Assembly (NCBI RefSeq): GCF_000424005.1
Contig: NZ_AUJB01000012.1
Coordinates: forward strand, 1-64,000
Direction: 5' to 3'
From: Pseudobutyrivibrio ruminis CF1b
GTDB taxonomy: Bacteria > Bacillota > Clostridia > Lachnospirales > Lachnospiraceae
Length of the DNA stretch: 64,000 nt
The notes beneath the pieces were generated by a model, which had not been told where the DNA came from, did no database searches, and saw only the letters and a program-made list of their open reading frames with translations. The position numbers were made by a program, and so were the translations under genes. This document shows positions 34,793 through 43,075 of this stretch, in pieces; the first letter of the stretch is position 1, and every line of letters starts with the position of its first letter.

Positions 34793-36298
34793 TTATGTAG
34801 TAAATATTAAATTTCTAAAGTCTGCCATTCCACCAAGCTCTTTGGTGCCATATGAAAATACGCCTATACGATATCCCACAAATACATCAAGAGTAAATGC
34901 CATTTCTAGTGCATCTCCCAACTGAATAAACTCAGAGCCATCTACTGAATAATAGAAATATGCCTTGTCATCATTTTCAAAATCAAAGACTATTCTAAAC
35001 CATACGTTTTCAGCATTAAATCCTTGCAATTCTGAAGCAGCTATCTTCTTTTCCACTCCATCAAATCGCTTAAGTGTAATGAAAAACTCACCATTTTCCT
35101 TTGACACTCCAATGGTACCAAATCTTCCCATGAAAGCTGTAAGGCCGGCATAGTCACCATCCTTAAGTCCTGAGAAATCTCCTTCTATCGTATATACGGA
35201 TTTTGGAGTAACTGTTCTTTCTGTAAGAGTATTTCTTGCATCCATAATAGATGTGGCAAGCTGCATATTCTTAAGTCGTAAATATCCTGGACGTTCTGTA
35301 AATGACCAGCCTTCCTTGATAGGATTGTGATTCCACTGGAACTGCAGAAGCATTTTGTCACTGAAGTGATTGAAAGAATCACTGGTAACTAGTGGTGCTG
35401 TAGGAACCTCATTCATTGGAATATCAAGCTCCTCTGGAGTCTTGCCATCCACACCGATAACTGGCCAGTCATTTTCCCATGTCATTGGAATAAGATAAGG
35501 AATTCTACCTACAGCCCCATGGTCTTGAAACAACATACTGTACCATTTATTATCGTAGCCTTCTATTAGAACACCTTGAGCAATACCTCTATTATTATCC
35601 CCCATATCATCATCGAATATAATTTGTCTTTCAAAAGGGCTTTCTAAGGTTTTTGACCTATAGCAAATTTCTCGTCTTCTGAAATTTCCATTACCTTCTG
35701 ATGGCCATTCAATAAAACAAAGATAGATATATCCATTTCTGACATAAGCTCTGCAGCCTTCACATCTAAGCATGATTCCATCATCTTTTCCAGGAGTGGA
35801 AAACAAAAGCTTTTTTAATCCATCTTCTTTTAAGCCAGTCAAATCTGCATTTAATTCAGCTATAAAAATATCACCATTACCATACACTAAGAAAACTCGA
35901 TTATCCCAGAAAAGGAAGCTCATATCATGAAAGATTCCATCAAGCTCATGCTGCTTCCAAAATGATTTTTCAATATCATCTGTAGAGTATATAAAGGTCT
36001 TTTTCAAATCATTACATACAAACGCAGCGTAAAATATGCCATTGTGGTAAGCAAGTGATGTAGCCCACTGCCCTGCACCATAAGCATTTTTTCCATTCTT
36101 TAAATTGTGAATATCGTTATCTGCAATAGTGTCAAAAATATAAGAGACAATTTCCCAATTCTTTAAGTCTTTAGACCTAAGAATTGGTCCACCTGGCATA
36201 AAAAACATGGTAGTACTTACCATATAGTAATAGCCATTTGCCTTAATTACATCCATATCTGGCATATCCATTTTTAAAACTGGGTTTATAACTTTCAA
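34793..36298 (-). CDS. Glycoside hydrolase family 43 enzyme (beta-xylosidase / arabinofuranosidase type)
   Basis: The N-terminal 300 residues fit the five-bladed GH43 fold: the catalytic-base region MPDMDVIKANGYYYM, the middle acidic block GIFHDMSFLFWDN and EGCRAYVRNGYIYLC with the probable acid glutamate. Residues 310-501 form a concanavalin-like C-terminal domain typical of GH43 xylosidases (TERPGYLRLKN, AGLTAFMGRFGT, GVFSYGTKELG). There is no signal peptide, so it probably acts on imported xylo- or arabinoxylo-oligosaccharides in the cytoplasm. It lies 23 bases after an esterase gene, suggesting joint action on substituted xylan fragments. Confidence 0.9.
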   Translation of the reverse strand: MKVINPVLKMDMPDMDVIKANGYYYMVSTTMFFMPGGPILRSKDLKNWEIVSYIFDTIADNDIHNLKNGKNAYGAGQWATSLAYHNGIFYAAFVCNDLKKTFIYSTDDIEKSFWKQHELDGIFHDMSFLFWDNRVFLVYGNGDIFIAELNADLTGLKEDGLKKLLFSTPGKDDGIMLRCEGCRAYVRNGYIYLCFIEWPSEGNGNFRRREICYRSKTLESPFERQIIFDDDMGDNNRGIAQGVLIEGYDNKWYSMLFQDHGAVGRIPYLIPMTWENDWPVIGVDGKTPEELDIPMNEVPTAPLVTSDSFNHFSDKMLLQFQWNHNPIKEGWSFTERPGYLRLKNMQLATSIMDARNTLTERTVTPKSVYTIEGDFSGLKDGDYAGLTAFMGRFGTIGVSKENGEFFITLKRFDGVEKKIAASELQGFNAENVWFRIVFDFENDDKAYFYYSVDGSEFIQLGDALEMAFTLDVFVGYRIGVFSYGTKELGGMADFRNLIFTT

Positions 36299-36321
36299 AA
36301 TAATTTCTCCTATAAGCTCTT

Positions 36322-37920
36322 CTATCTAGTAAATTTCGAAATAAACTTCCAAGCCTCCTCAATGGAATGCTCGCGACATTCGTGAATCTGGCCACTAACA
36401 CTGCCAAAGGCTGTTCTACATACACCATCTTCGCTATTGTAATAGTTTACAGTTAAAACACTTCCTCTGGAAGGATCTAAAATCTTTTCTACTCTGTCTC
36501 CTGGAACGCCATAAATAGAATCTTTCCAGTTGCTCTTATTAGCATAATCCACATCAAAATTTACTGTGAGCTTATTTACCTTCGCTGCGTATTTGATTCT
36601 ATCAAGAGATGTTTCATCTTGGAATGGGAGTTCTGGAAGTACAGATTCCTCACCACCTGAATAAAACATTGGAACAGATATAGTCATATTCATACGTGGA
36701 TCTCCAAGAGATAAACCAAAAGGATTATCCTTTATAGGGAATAATGCACTGGTAGGCGCAAGTCCAGCAAACACTTCTGGATACTCCTGGAACATATCCC
36801 AAGTTTTTGCACTTCCCATTGAGAATCCAGTAGCGTAAATTCTATGTTCATCAATATCGTATTTACGTTTTAAATCTTCAATAACATCTATGGCCTCTGT
36901 TGGAGTTACATTCTGGTGATTTTCAATACCTACATAGAGGAAGTTAAACTTATGGCAAACCTCCCACCATCCTGAAACAAAAGTAAGATACATAGAAGAA
37001 TCGCCGCCACCATGGAAGCCTACGACAAGTGGAACCGGGCCATTATCAAAAAGTCCCTTGTTGTAATAAACAAAATATCCAACCTTATGCGTTGGCACGT
37101 CTTTATACTTTGCTTTATGGTCAGGTGATGTTTTTACTTCTGTGTAATCTCTTTTTTCTACCATGTTAAGGGCATCAAAATCTGGCTCAAATTCAATCTG
37201 ACCACACCACATTTTGAACTTTCTTACAAAGCTATAAAAATCAGCCTTATAATCGGCTTTTTCCTTAATAAGAAGATTCTCGCAGCCATCAAAGAACTTA
37301 TTGATTTCATCAGGATTATCTACGGATAAAACAGCTATATCCGTTCGCTGTACATCAGGAACAACTGAGAGACCTTCCATAGAAATCATAGCTGGTGTAA
37401 TCTCACCTGGCCCCCAAAGATATTCGCCATTGATTGTTTTTAATAAATGCTTTGCACAATAATCTGCTGACTGTCCAAAGCTATAGATATCAGCTCTAAA
37501 AATAGCGCCGCGAATAAAATACCCCTTAAATTCTTTATCAAAGAAATTAGTGTATTCAACAATACCATCTGAATATATAGGGTCTATTTTTGTCTCTGCT
37601 ATAAGCTCCTGATAAAGAGACACATCTGCTCTGTCCCAGCCGCCTTCACAGGTTGGATAAACAAATAAAACAGTTGAATCGTTAGCAGAAGCAATCGATG
37701 CCAAGCCTGAAGTTTCTGCAAATTCTATTGCTTTTTCTTCTGTTAATCTTTCTTCTTCGAAAACTAAAAGTAATGGAGCTCTAAAGCCATAATTATGAAC
37801 CTCGCCATCAATATCTGTCGTAGGCACATATGCTTTTAAATGAAAATTATTATATGTATGCTCCCAGAACTTACCACCGTTGTCCAACGTTTTTACAACT
37901 GGTCTTGTAAAAATTCCCAT
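36322..37920 (-). CDS. Alpha/beta hydrolase esterase with an additional degenerate N-terminal hydrolase-like half
   Basis: The C-terminal half (about residues 265-532) is an active-looking esterase of the feruloyl-esterase / PHB-depolymerase type, with oxyanion block VGFHGGGDSS and nucleophile elbow ATGFSMGSAKTWD. The N-terminal half resembles a second copy: APLLLVFEEE, VLFVYPTCEGGWDRADV and YSFGQSADYCAKHLL, but its elbow has no clear G-x-S-x-G. The second copy also ends normally. No signal peptide is seen, so it is cytoplasmic and may remove acyl or feruloyl groups for the GH43 partner. AGGGGG precedes ATG 37920 and lies in a hairpin. Confidence 0.82.
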   Translation of the reverse strand: MGIFTRPVVKTLDNGGKFWEHTYNNFHLKAYVPTTDIDGEVHNYGFRAPLLLVFEEERLTEEKAIEFAETSGLASIASANDSTVLFVYPTCEGGWDRADVSLYQELIAETKIDPIYSDGIVEYTNFFDKEFKGYFIRGAIFRADIYSFGQSADYCAKHLLKTINGEYLWGPGEITPAMISMEGLSVVPDVQRTDIAVLSVDNPDEINKFFDGCENLLIKEKADYKADFYSFVRKFKMWCGQIEFEPDFDALNMVEKRDYTEVKTSPDHKAKYKDVPTHKVGYFVYYNKGLFDNGPVPLVVGFHGGGDSSMYLTFVSGWWEVCHKFNFLYVGIENHQNVTPTEAIDVIEDLKRKYDIDEHRIYATGFSMGSAKTWDMFQEYPEVFAGLAPTSALFPIKDNPFGLSLGDPRMNMTISVPMFYSGGEESVLPELPFQDETSLDRIKYAAKVNKLTVNFDVDYANKSNWKDSIYGVPGDRVEKILDPSRGSVLTVNYYNSEDGVCRTAFGSVSGQIHECREHSIEEAWKFISKFTR

Positions 37921-37923
37921 AAA

Positions 37924-37975
37924 AAATCCCCCTTACTAAAATAGATGTTGAATCTATTCTAGCATCCGGGGGATA
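37924..37975 (-). promoter_or_regulatory. Imperfect hairpin masking the esterase ribosome binding site
   Basis: ATCCCCC at one end faces GGGGGAT at the other, and AATAGAT / ATCTATT form the inner stem. On the minus strand the AGGGGG ribosome binding site of the esterase gene is in the paired arm. The inner repeat alone could also be a protein operator. Confidence 0.5.
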
Positions 37976-38016
37976 CTATAAACACCGATAAACTATTAAT
38001 AATAGGGTGTCAAATC

Positions 38017-38523
38017 TTATTTCTTTCCGCAGCAGAACTTGTACTTCTTTCCTGAACCGCATGGACATGGATCGTTACGTCCAACCTTCTTTTCTGTACG
38101 GATGATTGTGTGCATGTTCTTAGCTTCCTTTGTAAGGTTCTTAAGAGTGTCTGCATCAAAAATCTTCTCCCACTGTGGAAGACCGTAAAGCCAGTCAGCC
38201 TTAGCATCAATCATGTTCTTGTAAAGCTTTTCCTTATCGAACTTAAGAGAAACTACTGTATCCTCTTCCATTGTGTCGATTGGGTTTGGCTCAACAAGTG
38301 AATCGTTGATTCCATCAAGGAAACCAACCATTGGCATAACTTCGATCTTATATTTCTCAGCAAGCTCTTTAACTGTTCCCTTAACCTCTGTATCAGGATC
38401 ATCAAGAAGCTGCTCGTAAATGCCCTTCTCTAAAAGAAAATAATTCTGCCAGAATCTCTGTAAATCAGCCTGAGACTGGTTCTGATTGTAGGCAATCTTT
38501 TGCCACTGTTCAAGTAAACTCAT
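38017..38523 (-). CDS. SEC-C motif protein
   Basis: The 168-residue protein ends in a SEC-C zinc motif, [21 protein letters not shown], with four metal ligands (C-x-C and C-C). The same motif ends SecA, where it binds zinc and SecB, but here it is on a small unrelated protein. Residues 1-140 are mostly helical and not recognised ([42 protein letters not shown]). GGAGAGGAATATAAA precedes ATG 38523. The function is unknown; a chaperone-adapter role is possible. Confidence 0.88.
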   Translation of the reverse strand: MSLLEQWQKIAYNQNQSQADLQRFWQNYFLLEKGIYEQLLDDPDTEVKGTVKELAEKYKIEVMPMVGFLDGINDSLVEPNPIDTMEEDTVVSLKFDKEKLYKNMIDAKADWLYGLPQWEKIFDADTLKNLTKEAKNMHTIIRTEKKVGRNDPCPCGSGKKYKFCCGKK

Positions 38524-38630
38524 TTTATATTCCTCTCCAATAAATAAATCAATATCGTGGTAAAAACCACCTCGTTTATTTTAACATAAAAATTAACTAT
38601 AAGGTAGATAAAAATCCACAAAAACGGGAA

Positions 38631-38714
38631 AACTCACACCATGCAAATTGCCTCCGGCAATGGTGTGAGTTGTGGCAAACAGGCAACTCCCTTAAAGGGA
38701 ACCCTCCTGTTTGC
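38631..38714. repeat. Double-hairpin element copy 2, abutting the NlpC-gene stop codon
   Basis: AACTCACACC pairs with GGTGTGAGTT around ATTGCCTCCGGCAAT, then GCAAACAGG (38675-38683) pairs with CCTGTTTGC (38706-38714) around TCCCTTAAAGGGA. The last base is in the stop codon of the NlpC/P60 gene. The layout equals that at 20429-20515 although the stem bases differ. Confidence 0.75.
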
Positions 38715-39784
38715 TAGTCGTAAATAACACGAACACACTTGATAGGTGTACGGTACATGTAATTTGAAATCTTGATTCCATCACGTCTATTAGATGCGTG
38801 AACAATCTGTCCACCACCGATGTAAATGGCAACATGATTGATATAGCTACCCTTGCCGTAGAAAATCAAATCACCAGGCTTTAAATCTGATGTGCTAATC
38901 TTTGTACCTTCATTAGCCTGCGCTCTTGATGAGTGGCTGAGATAAACACCGTACTGTCTCATAATCTGCATAGTGAAACCAGAACAGTCAACACCATTTG
39001 TAAGGGATGTACCACCCCAAACATAACGATTACCAACATACTGAAGTGCATTATCACAAATTGCCATACGAACATCAGAAACGCCAGCACCATATCTTGC
39101 CTCAGTAAGTGTCATGGCAGTTCGAAGAGAAAGATCTACATCTACGTATTCTGCGCAAACATAACCCTCATCACCATCGACATCTACCTTAATCCACTCA
39201 TCATCCTGAGTGTTATCAAGGATAGCTATTTCTTCGCCCTCAGCAAGCTGATAGATAATCTCTGATTCAGTGTTGCCTTCGGCACGAACTCTAAGACCAC
39301 CAGTCTTTGAAGTAGCAACATACTCTGCAAGCTCGATAGCCTTGTCCCAAGCCTCATCACCTATAATAAGGTATTCGGAGCTAACATAACCCTCTACCTC
39401 GCCAGACTTAATATGGCTCCATTCTCCATCAGTATCAAGAATCTCGCAGGCAGCCTCTGCTGGAAATTTACCAACAAGCTTAGCATCACCAGAAGCAGAC
39501 TCTCTAATATTAAGATTTCCTTCTGATACATTACAGATACCGATGTTATCGTAGCCATAAATATCACCAAGTGATTTGGCTGTAGCGATAGCATTAGAAT
39601 CACTAACTGAAAGCTTTTCTATTGCAGACAAATCAACAGCGGCAACAGAAACTGCACCTGCTACTGCTGAAGCATTGTCATTAGTGTTGTTTTTATCTAT
39701 GTATGTACGTGTATCAACGCAATAATCAAACAAAATCGCTGTACAACATACTAGCGTGAATGCTGAAACAATACGTTTCTTCAT
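38714..39784 (-). CDS. Secreted SH3-domain NlpC/P60 cell-wall hydrolase
   Basis: Residues 1-25 are a signal sequence (MKKRIVSAFTLVCCTAILFDY). Two bacterial SH3 domains follow (about 80-135, CNVSEGNLNIRES..., and 155-205, TGGLRVRAEGNTES...), then a C-terminal NlpC/P60 peptidase domain with the catalytic cysteine in NGVDCSGFTMQIMRQYG and histidine in INHVAIYIGGGQIVHAS. It should cleave peptidoglycan stem peptides outside the cell. Length 356 residues. A strong promoter lies at 39827-39855, so it is likely a single-gene unit. Confidence 0.93.
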   Translation of the reverse strand: MKKRIVSAFTLVCCTAILFDYCVDTRTYIDKNNTNDNASAVAGAVSVAAVDLSAIEKLSVSDSNAIATAKSLGDIYGYDNIGICNVSEGNLNIRESASGDAKLVGKFPAEAACEILDTDGEWSHIKSGEVEGYVSSEYLIIGDEAWDKAIELAEYVATSKTGGLRVRAEGNTESEIIYQLAEGEEIAILDNTQDDEWIKVDVDGDEGYVCAEYVDVDLSLRTAMTLTEARYGAGVSDVRMAICDNALQYVGNRYVWGGTSLTNGVDCSGFTMQIMRQYGVYLSHSSRAQANEGTKISTSDLKPGDLIFYGKGSYINHVAIYIGGGQIVHASNRRDGIKISNYMYRTPIKCVRVIYD

Positions 39785-39826
39785 AAATCCTCCAATAACA
39801 AAAACAAAAAATACGAAACTTTAGAA

Positions 39827-39855
39827 AGTATAGCAAGAATTAGAAAATTTGTCAA
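39827..39855 (-). promoter_or_regulatory. Consensus promoter of the NlpC/P60 gene
   Basis: A perfect TTGACA (39850-39855) is 17 bases from TATACT (39827-39832) on the minus strand, about 43 bases before the ATG. It is the clearest sigma-A promoter in the window. Confidence 0.82.
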
Positions 39856-39880
39856 TCAAACGTAACATTTCTGTAATATT

Positions 39881-40801
39881 CTACTTCTTGTTAAAGTAAT
39901 TTTTAGCCTTTGTTTTATCAATGTTCATCTGATTTGTAAGCTCCTCGATAGAACCAAATTTCATCTCAGGTCTAAGGAAGCTTTGGAATGTAACTTTAAC
40001 GAATTTCCCGTATAAATCACCGTTGTAATCAAGAATGTGAGTCTCAATACCAACAACGTTTTCATTGGAAACAGATGGCTTGGTGCCCACATTTGTAACA
40101 CCGTGATAAATCCTTCCGTCAAAATCTATTGTAGTGACATACACACCAAACTTTGGAACAAGCTTTGTCTTTGCTGGCATGATATTGATGGTAGGGATGC
40201 CGATGGTGTGGCCCAGGTGAGCACCGTGTACCACCTCTCCCCAAACAAAATATTCATATCCAAGCATATCGTTTACAGAGTCGATATGGCCCAAACTAAG
40301 CTCTTCTCTAATGTATGTACTACTGATATCTCTATTATTCTGTTTTATTTTCTCAATGACTTTGTACTCGAATCCCAGCTCTTTTGAAAGCTCTGTAAGA
40401 AGCTGTACATTTCCTGCACCCTTATGACCAAATGTGAAATCCGGGCCGGAAATCATATATTTCATATTGAGATTTGATACCAAAAACTCAATAAAGCTTC
40501 TGGCATCTGTCTGCATTAAGCGCTCATCAAAAGGGCACTCGATAAGATAATCGAGGCCGTTATTATCAAGCATAAACATTCGCTCTTTATTTGTAATCAG
40601 ACATGGCATCTGATCTTCTTTTAATAAAAAACGGGGTGAATTGGTAAAAGTGATAAGGCAGGACTTTAAGCCCGATGCCTTTTTTGAAATGATATCTGTA
40701 GTCAAAAGATTATGACCCCTGTGGATACCATCGAATTTTCCAACAGTCACCGCTGTAGGCTCTGAAATTTTCGTGTCAAATAAAGAATGTAAATACTCCA
40801 T
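39881..40801 (-). CDS. ribF: Bifunctional riboflavin kinase / FAD synthetase RibF
   Basis: RibF makes FMN and FAD from riboflavin. The N-terminal FAD-synthetase domain has TVGKFDGIHRGHNLLT and the later block SSTYIREELSLGHIDSVNDMLG; the C-terminal kinase domain has GHTIGIPTINI, KFGVYVTTID and HGVTNVGTKPS. The 306-residue length is normal. Its ATG follows the truB stop by two bases, so it ends the rimP-to-ribF operon, an order conserved in Firmicutes. No FMN riboswitch is seen. Confidence 0.95.
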   Translation of the reverse strand: MEYLHSLFDTKISEPTAVTVGKFDGIHRGHNLLTTDIISKKASGLKSCLITFTNSPRFLLKEDQMPCLITNKERMFMLDNNGLDYLIECPFDERLMQTDARSFIEFLVSNLNMKYMISGPDFTFGHKGAGNVQLLTELSKELGFEYKVIEKIKQNNRDISSTYIREELSLGHIDSVNDMLGYEYFVWGEVVHGAHLGHTIGIPTINIMPAKTKLVPKFGVYVTTIDFDGRIYHGVTNVGTKPSVSNENVVGIETHILDYNGDLYGKFVKVTFQSFLRPEMKFGSIEELTNQMNIDKTKAKNYFNKK

Positions 40802-40803
40802 AA

Positions 40804-41709
40804 TTATTCCAAAAACATTTTCTCCAAAATAAACTGAGATTCCTCATATACGTAAATCCCAAGGAATCTGTTGTCAGGTAAGAAGATACGATATCTCTCA
40901 CCATCTTCAAAGCTACTAACCGCCTCTGCGAAAACATTGGCAGCTGGTATCTTTCCGCCGTTGATAGCCTGCTTAAGTGCTTCCTCAGTAGGAATCACAA
41001 AAACAGTACCTAAGCCGTCGAATACCGAGGCTATTGGCAACATTATACCATCTAATTTGCCATTTTTAACTATTCTTTCAATTTCATCTAAAGTTTTTGC
41101 ATCAGAAATGTCGAATTGGCTGACTCTGGTGCGTACCAAAGACTTCATTGCGCAGCCACAACCAAGGACTTCTCCCACATCATGGCAAAGGGAACGGATA
41201 TATGTACCCTTGCTGCAATGAATCCTGATGGAAACCTCAGGAAGATTCATTGAAAGAACATCGATGCTAAAAATTGTAACAGGGCGAGGCTTACGCTCAA
41301 CCTCCTTGCCCTCTCTTGCAAGCTCATAAAGCTTTTTACCGTTGACCTTTAAGGCCGAATACATAGGTGGAACCTGCATGATATCTCCAACAAATGAAGA
41401 TAATGCTTCCTGTACCTGCTCTTCGCTCACATCAACAGACTTCTTTTCCAAGATACGACCACTCATGTCGTAAGTGTCTGTCTCTACACCGAGAAGCATT
41501 ACGCACTCATAAACCTTATCCTTGTCGGTAAGCATATCGCAAAGCTTTGTAGCTTTACCTATACAAACAGGAAGCACACCTGTCGCATCAGGATCAAGTG
41601 TGCCAGTATGACCTATTTTCTTTATTTTTAAAATGCCACGAAGCTTGGCAACCACATCAAAGGATGTGAACCCCGCCTCCTTATAGACATTGATAATGCC
41701 ACTATTCAT
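40804..41709 (-). CDS. truB: tRNA pseudouridine-55 synthase TruB
   Basis: TruB isomerises U55 in the T-loop of tRNAs. The catalytic aspartate is in HTGTLDPDATGVLPVCIG (near residue 38), with QVPPMYSALKVNGKKLYELARE, CSKGTYIRSLCHD and a C-terminal domain. It is 301 residues, normal. Its start overlaps the nrnA stop by one base, and ribF follows directly. Membership in the nusA-infB operon matches the usual Firmicutes order. Confidence 0.96.
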   Translation of the reverse strand: MNSGIINVYKEAGFTSFDVVAKLRGILKIKKIGHTGTLDPDATGVLPVCIGKATKLCDMLTDKDKVYECVMLLGVETDTYDMSGRILEKKSVDVSEEQVQEALSSFVGDIMQVPPMYSALKVNGKKLYELAREGKEVERKPRPVTIFSIDVLSMNLPEVSIRIHCSKGTYIRSLCHDVGEVLGCGCAMKSLVRTRVSQFDISDAKTLDEIERIVKNGKLDGIMLPIASVFDGLGTVFVIPTEEALKQAINGGKIPAANVFAEAVSSFEDGERYRIFLPDNRFLGIYVYEESQFILEKMFLE

Positions 41710-42686
41710 TAGTTAATTCCTAACTCATTAAATTGTTTTTTTACCATTTCAACTATCTCATCGACAATCTTCCATGGCTCTTTTGTTGTAACGGAAAATC
41801 CTGCAGCCTTTTTATGTCCGCCGCCACCGTAAACACCAGTGATAACTGTAAGATCTACATCTCCGCTGGCTCTTGTGCTTCCCTTGAAATCGCCATCTTC
41901 AAGCTCGTAAAGGAAAATCGCAACCTCAACACCTGTAGTGTCACGTAGCTGCTGAACAATACCCTCTAAATGCTTGCTCTGTGCACCGAATTCTGCCATA
42001 TCTTCTGCTGTAATAACTGCAGCAATAATCTTGCCGTCTTCGAATGTCTTGCAGCCCAGTAAAGCCTTTCCAAGCATTCTGTTCTGAATCATAGTCTTGG
42101 CATAATATGTGTCAGTGCAAATCTTAGAGTAATCGATTCCCTTTGTCATAAGGAAGCCTGCAGCATCCATTGTGGATTCTGTAGTGCAGGAATACTGAAA
42201 TACACCTGTATCATGGATAATACCTGTATAAAGACATTCTGCAATGTCCTTAGTGATTTTATCCTTACCAAACTGATTGAAAACAAGCTCACAGGTAGAG
42301 CTGTCATCAGGAATAATATAACTAAACTCAGCAAAACCGCCGTTTGTCATGTGATGATCGATACAAACGGTGTGTGTTGCCTTCTCGAAGAATGGGTAAA
42401 CATCCCCAAGTCTTCCACCATCGCTACAATCTAAAGCGATGAATAAATCAAAATGCTTATCTGCTGAAACAGTATGAATGTCTTCAATCTTGTCAGCATT
42501 TTTGAAGAATTTAAAAATATTAGGAATAGGATCAAGATAGACATGAACTTCTATCTCTGGGTAGTAGGTGACAATGTAATTGTACATGGCCATAGTAGAG
42601 CCTACACAGTCGCCGTCTGGGCGGATGTGGCCTCCTATTCCTACTACCTTTGATTCAGATAAAAGTTCGTTAAAGTTGTCTATCAT
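41709..42686 (-). CDS. nrnA: DHH/DHHA1 phosphoesterase, NrnA-type nanoRNase / pAp phosphatase
   Basis: The 325-residue protein has the DHH metal motifs (GGHIRPDGDCVGST, LDCSDGGRLGD and VCIDHHMTNGGF) and the C-terminal DHHA1 block GVYGGGGHKKAAGF. NrnA degrades 2-5-mers of RNA and dephosphorylates pAp. AAAGGAGACAGGACT precedes ATG 42686. It sits between rbfA and truB, the standard place in Firmicutes. Confidence 0.94.
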   Translation of the reverse strand: MIDNFNELLSESKVVGIGGHIRPDGDCVGSTMAMYNYIVTYYPEIEVHVYLDPIPNIFKFFKNADKIEDIHTVSADKHFDLFIALDCSDGGRLGDVYPFFEKATHTVCIDHHMTNGGFAEFSYIIPDDSSTCELVFNQFGKDKITKDIAECLYTGIIHDTGVFQYSCTTESTMDAAGFLMTKGIDYSKICTDTYYAKTMIQNRMLGKALLGCKTFEDGKIIAAVITAEDMAEFGAQSKHLEGIVQQLRDTTGVEVAIFLYELEDGDFKGSTRASGDVDLTVITGVYGGGGHKKAAGFSVTTKEPWKIVDEIVEMVKKQFNELGIN

Positions 42687-42700
42687 AGTCCTGTCTCCTT

Positions 42701-43075
42701 TTACTCTTCTTCCTTAGCGTGAAGAGGTGCATTTACCTCATCAATAAGTTTGCTCATCTTTGCAGCGTAAGCAATTGACTGGTCGCTTACGAATGTAATC
42801 TCAGGAGTATTTCTGAGATTGATTCTGTGAGCAAGCTCACGGCGGATGAATCCAGCTGAGCTCTTAAGACCCTCGAGAGTCTTCTTAACTGCCTCATCAT
42901 CCCCGAGAACTGAAATATATGCCTTGCAAGTCTTTAAGTCTGGGGCAACCTCCACAGATACCACCGATGTAACTGGTGATATACGTGGATCCTTAACCTC
43001 AAGACGAATGATATTGCTAAGCTCTCGCATAACTTCTTCGTTAATGCGGGTATTTTTAACTGAATTTTTTCTCAT
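42701..43075 (-). CDS. rbfA: 30S ribosome-binding factor RbfA
   Basis: RbfA helps mature the 16S rRNA 5' end and 30S subunit. The 124-residue protein has the KH-like core with RINEEVMRELSNIIRLEVKDPRI, VVSVEVAPDLKTCKAYISVLG and HRINLRNTPEITFVSD. The start overlaps the infB stop (TAATG), so translation is coupled. Confidence 0.96.
   Translation of the reverse strand: MRKNSVKNTRINEEVMRELSNIIRLEVKDPRISPVTSVVSVEVAPDLKTCKAYISVLGDDEAVKKTLEGLKSSAGFIRRELAHRINLRNTPEITFVSDQSIAYAAKMSKLIDEVNAPLHAKEEE

Noticed and set aside
37985-38013. TTGACA at 38008-38013 as esterase promoter
   Set aside because: The -35 is perfect but the base set at 17 bases (TATCGG) is a poor -10, so I did not list it as a feature.
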